5,938 bases of DNA from Deltaproteobacteria bacterium (lineage in GTDB: Bacteria > Desulfobacterota > DSM-4660 > Desulfatiglandales > Desulfatiglandaceae), in contig JAGHDR010000022.1 in NCBI GenBank assembly GCA_021159825.1, positions 1 to 5,938 on the forward strand, written 5' to 3'. Within the stretch, counting starts at the first letter, position 1; every line of letters starts with the position of its first letter. Both the position numbers and the translations under genes were made by a program. Below are positions 5,691 to 5,938 of the stretch, piece by piece. A model generated the notes under the pieces. That model did no database searches, was not told the DNA's origin, and was given only the letters and a program-made list of their open reading frames with translations.

Positions 5691-5938
5691 TCTCAGCCTG
5701 TGGGTGATTCTACCCTTTGCAGCGGCAAACGGCGCCCTGTGGGGCGTTCTGCTGGGCGCGCCCACCCTTCGCCTTACAGGCGACTATTTCGCCATCGTAA
5801 CATTTGGGTTTTCCGAACTGGTGGTGCTCCTCATTCGAAATGAACTCTGGCTCACCCGGGGCCCCATGGGGTTGCCGGGTATCCCGCCGCCCAGCATTTT
5901 CGGGTATCCCTTAACCCAGGGCCGGCAGTATTTTTGTC
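5671..5938 (+). pseudogene. LivM-type permease fragment, N-terminus missing, continues past the window
   Basis: In the frame beginning TTG at 5671, the protein reads LLAIHYDLSLW and then the hallmark LivM region: a hydrophobic helix, LLGAPTLRLTGDYFAIVTF, GFSELVVLL, and LTRGPMGLPGIPPP, before running off the right edge. LivM is the inner-membrane permease of branched-chain amino acid ABC importers. In normal LivM this region is preceded by roughly 70-100 residues with the first membrane segments (the NLLLGYAGQLSLGHAAFFGIGAY type region). Here the same frame upstream lies inside the binding-protein gene and does not look like LivM. No in-frame ATG occurs before about 5865; TTG 5671 abuts GGAGGG with no spacing and GTG 5704 has no ribosome site. 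The expected livH is also absent between the two genes. I infer a deletion or a misjoin, leaving a non-functional fragment. Confidence 0.75.

Noticed and set aside
1..5938. CRISPR array, tRNA, rRNA or transposase gene
   Set aside because: No regularly spaced repeats, cloverleaf or rRNA signature, or transposase-like protein was seen in either strand.

Overview
The window looks like a chromosomal piece from a Gram-negative anaerobe, most likely a Desulfobacterota (sulfate-reducer-like) bacterium. The basis is indirect: moderate GC, a GlpA/GlpB-type flavoprotein pair, a LivJ-type periplasmic binding protein with a Sec signal peptide, and overall protein flavour. No rRNA, tRNA or marker gene fixes the taxonomy.

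Layout. (1) At the left edge, + strand, lies the 3' end of a gene encoding a MIT_C-type domain, the phospholipase-D-like fold known from the eukaryotic ESCRT-III partner MITD1. (2) Converging on it, - strand, are two tightly packed flavoenzyme genes: a complete GlpA-like FAD oxidoreductase with a C-terminal BFD-type [2Fe-2S] domain, and a GlpB-like pyridine-nucleotide/FAD oxidoreductase whose C-terminal portion is missing. A 44-codon reading frame overlaps the glpA-like start by one base (TAATG). (3) A divergent intergenic region (2672-2897) carries three inverted repeats, a promoter-like sequence and a 5'-UTR hairpin. (4) On the + strand follow a long nucleotide-sugar dehydrogenase (UDP-glucose/GDP-mannose dehydrogenase family), a heptanucleotide tandem repeat across the gene boundary, and a LivJ/LivK-type binding protein. 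A LivM-like permease fragment, missing its N-terminal membrane region, starts inside the end of the binding-protein gene and runs off the right edge.

How they fit together. The GlpA/GlpB-like pair would oxidise a 2-hydroxyacid or glycerol-3-phosphate-like substrate and pass electrons on through flavin and FeS; loss of most of the GlpB NAD/FAD closing region suggests this complex is broken here. The sugar dehydrogenase would feed uronic-acid precursors to surface polysaccharide. The binding protein belongs to a branched-chain amino acid (HAAT family) ABC importer, but livH and the start of livM are absent at their expected place.

The most notable observations are two apparent genomic scars: the GlpB-like gene cut where the MIT_C gene begins, and the LivJ/LivM junction. 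The bacterial homologue of a eukaryotic membrane-remodelling domain sits at the first scar. Whether these are real rearrangements, the edge of an accessory island, or assembly joins cannot be decided from this window.
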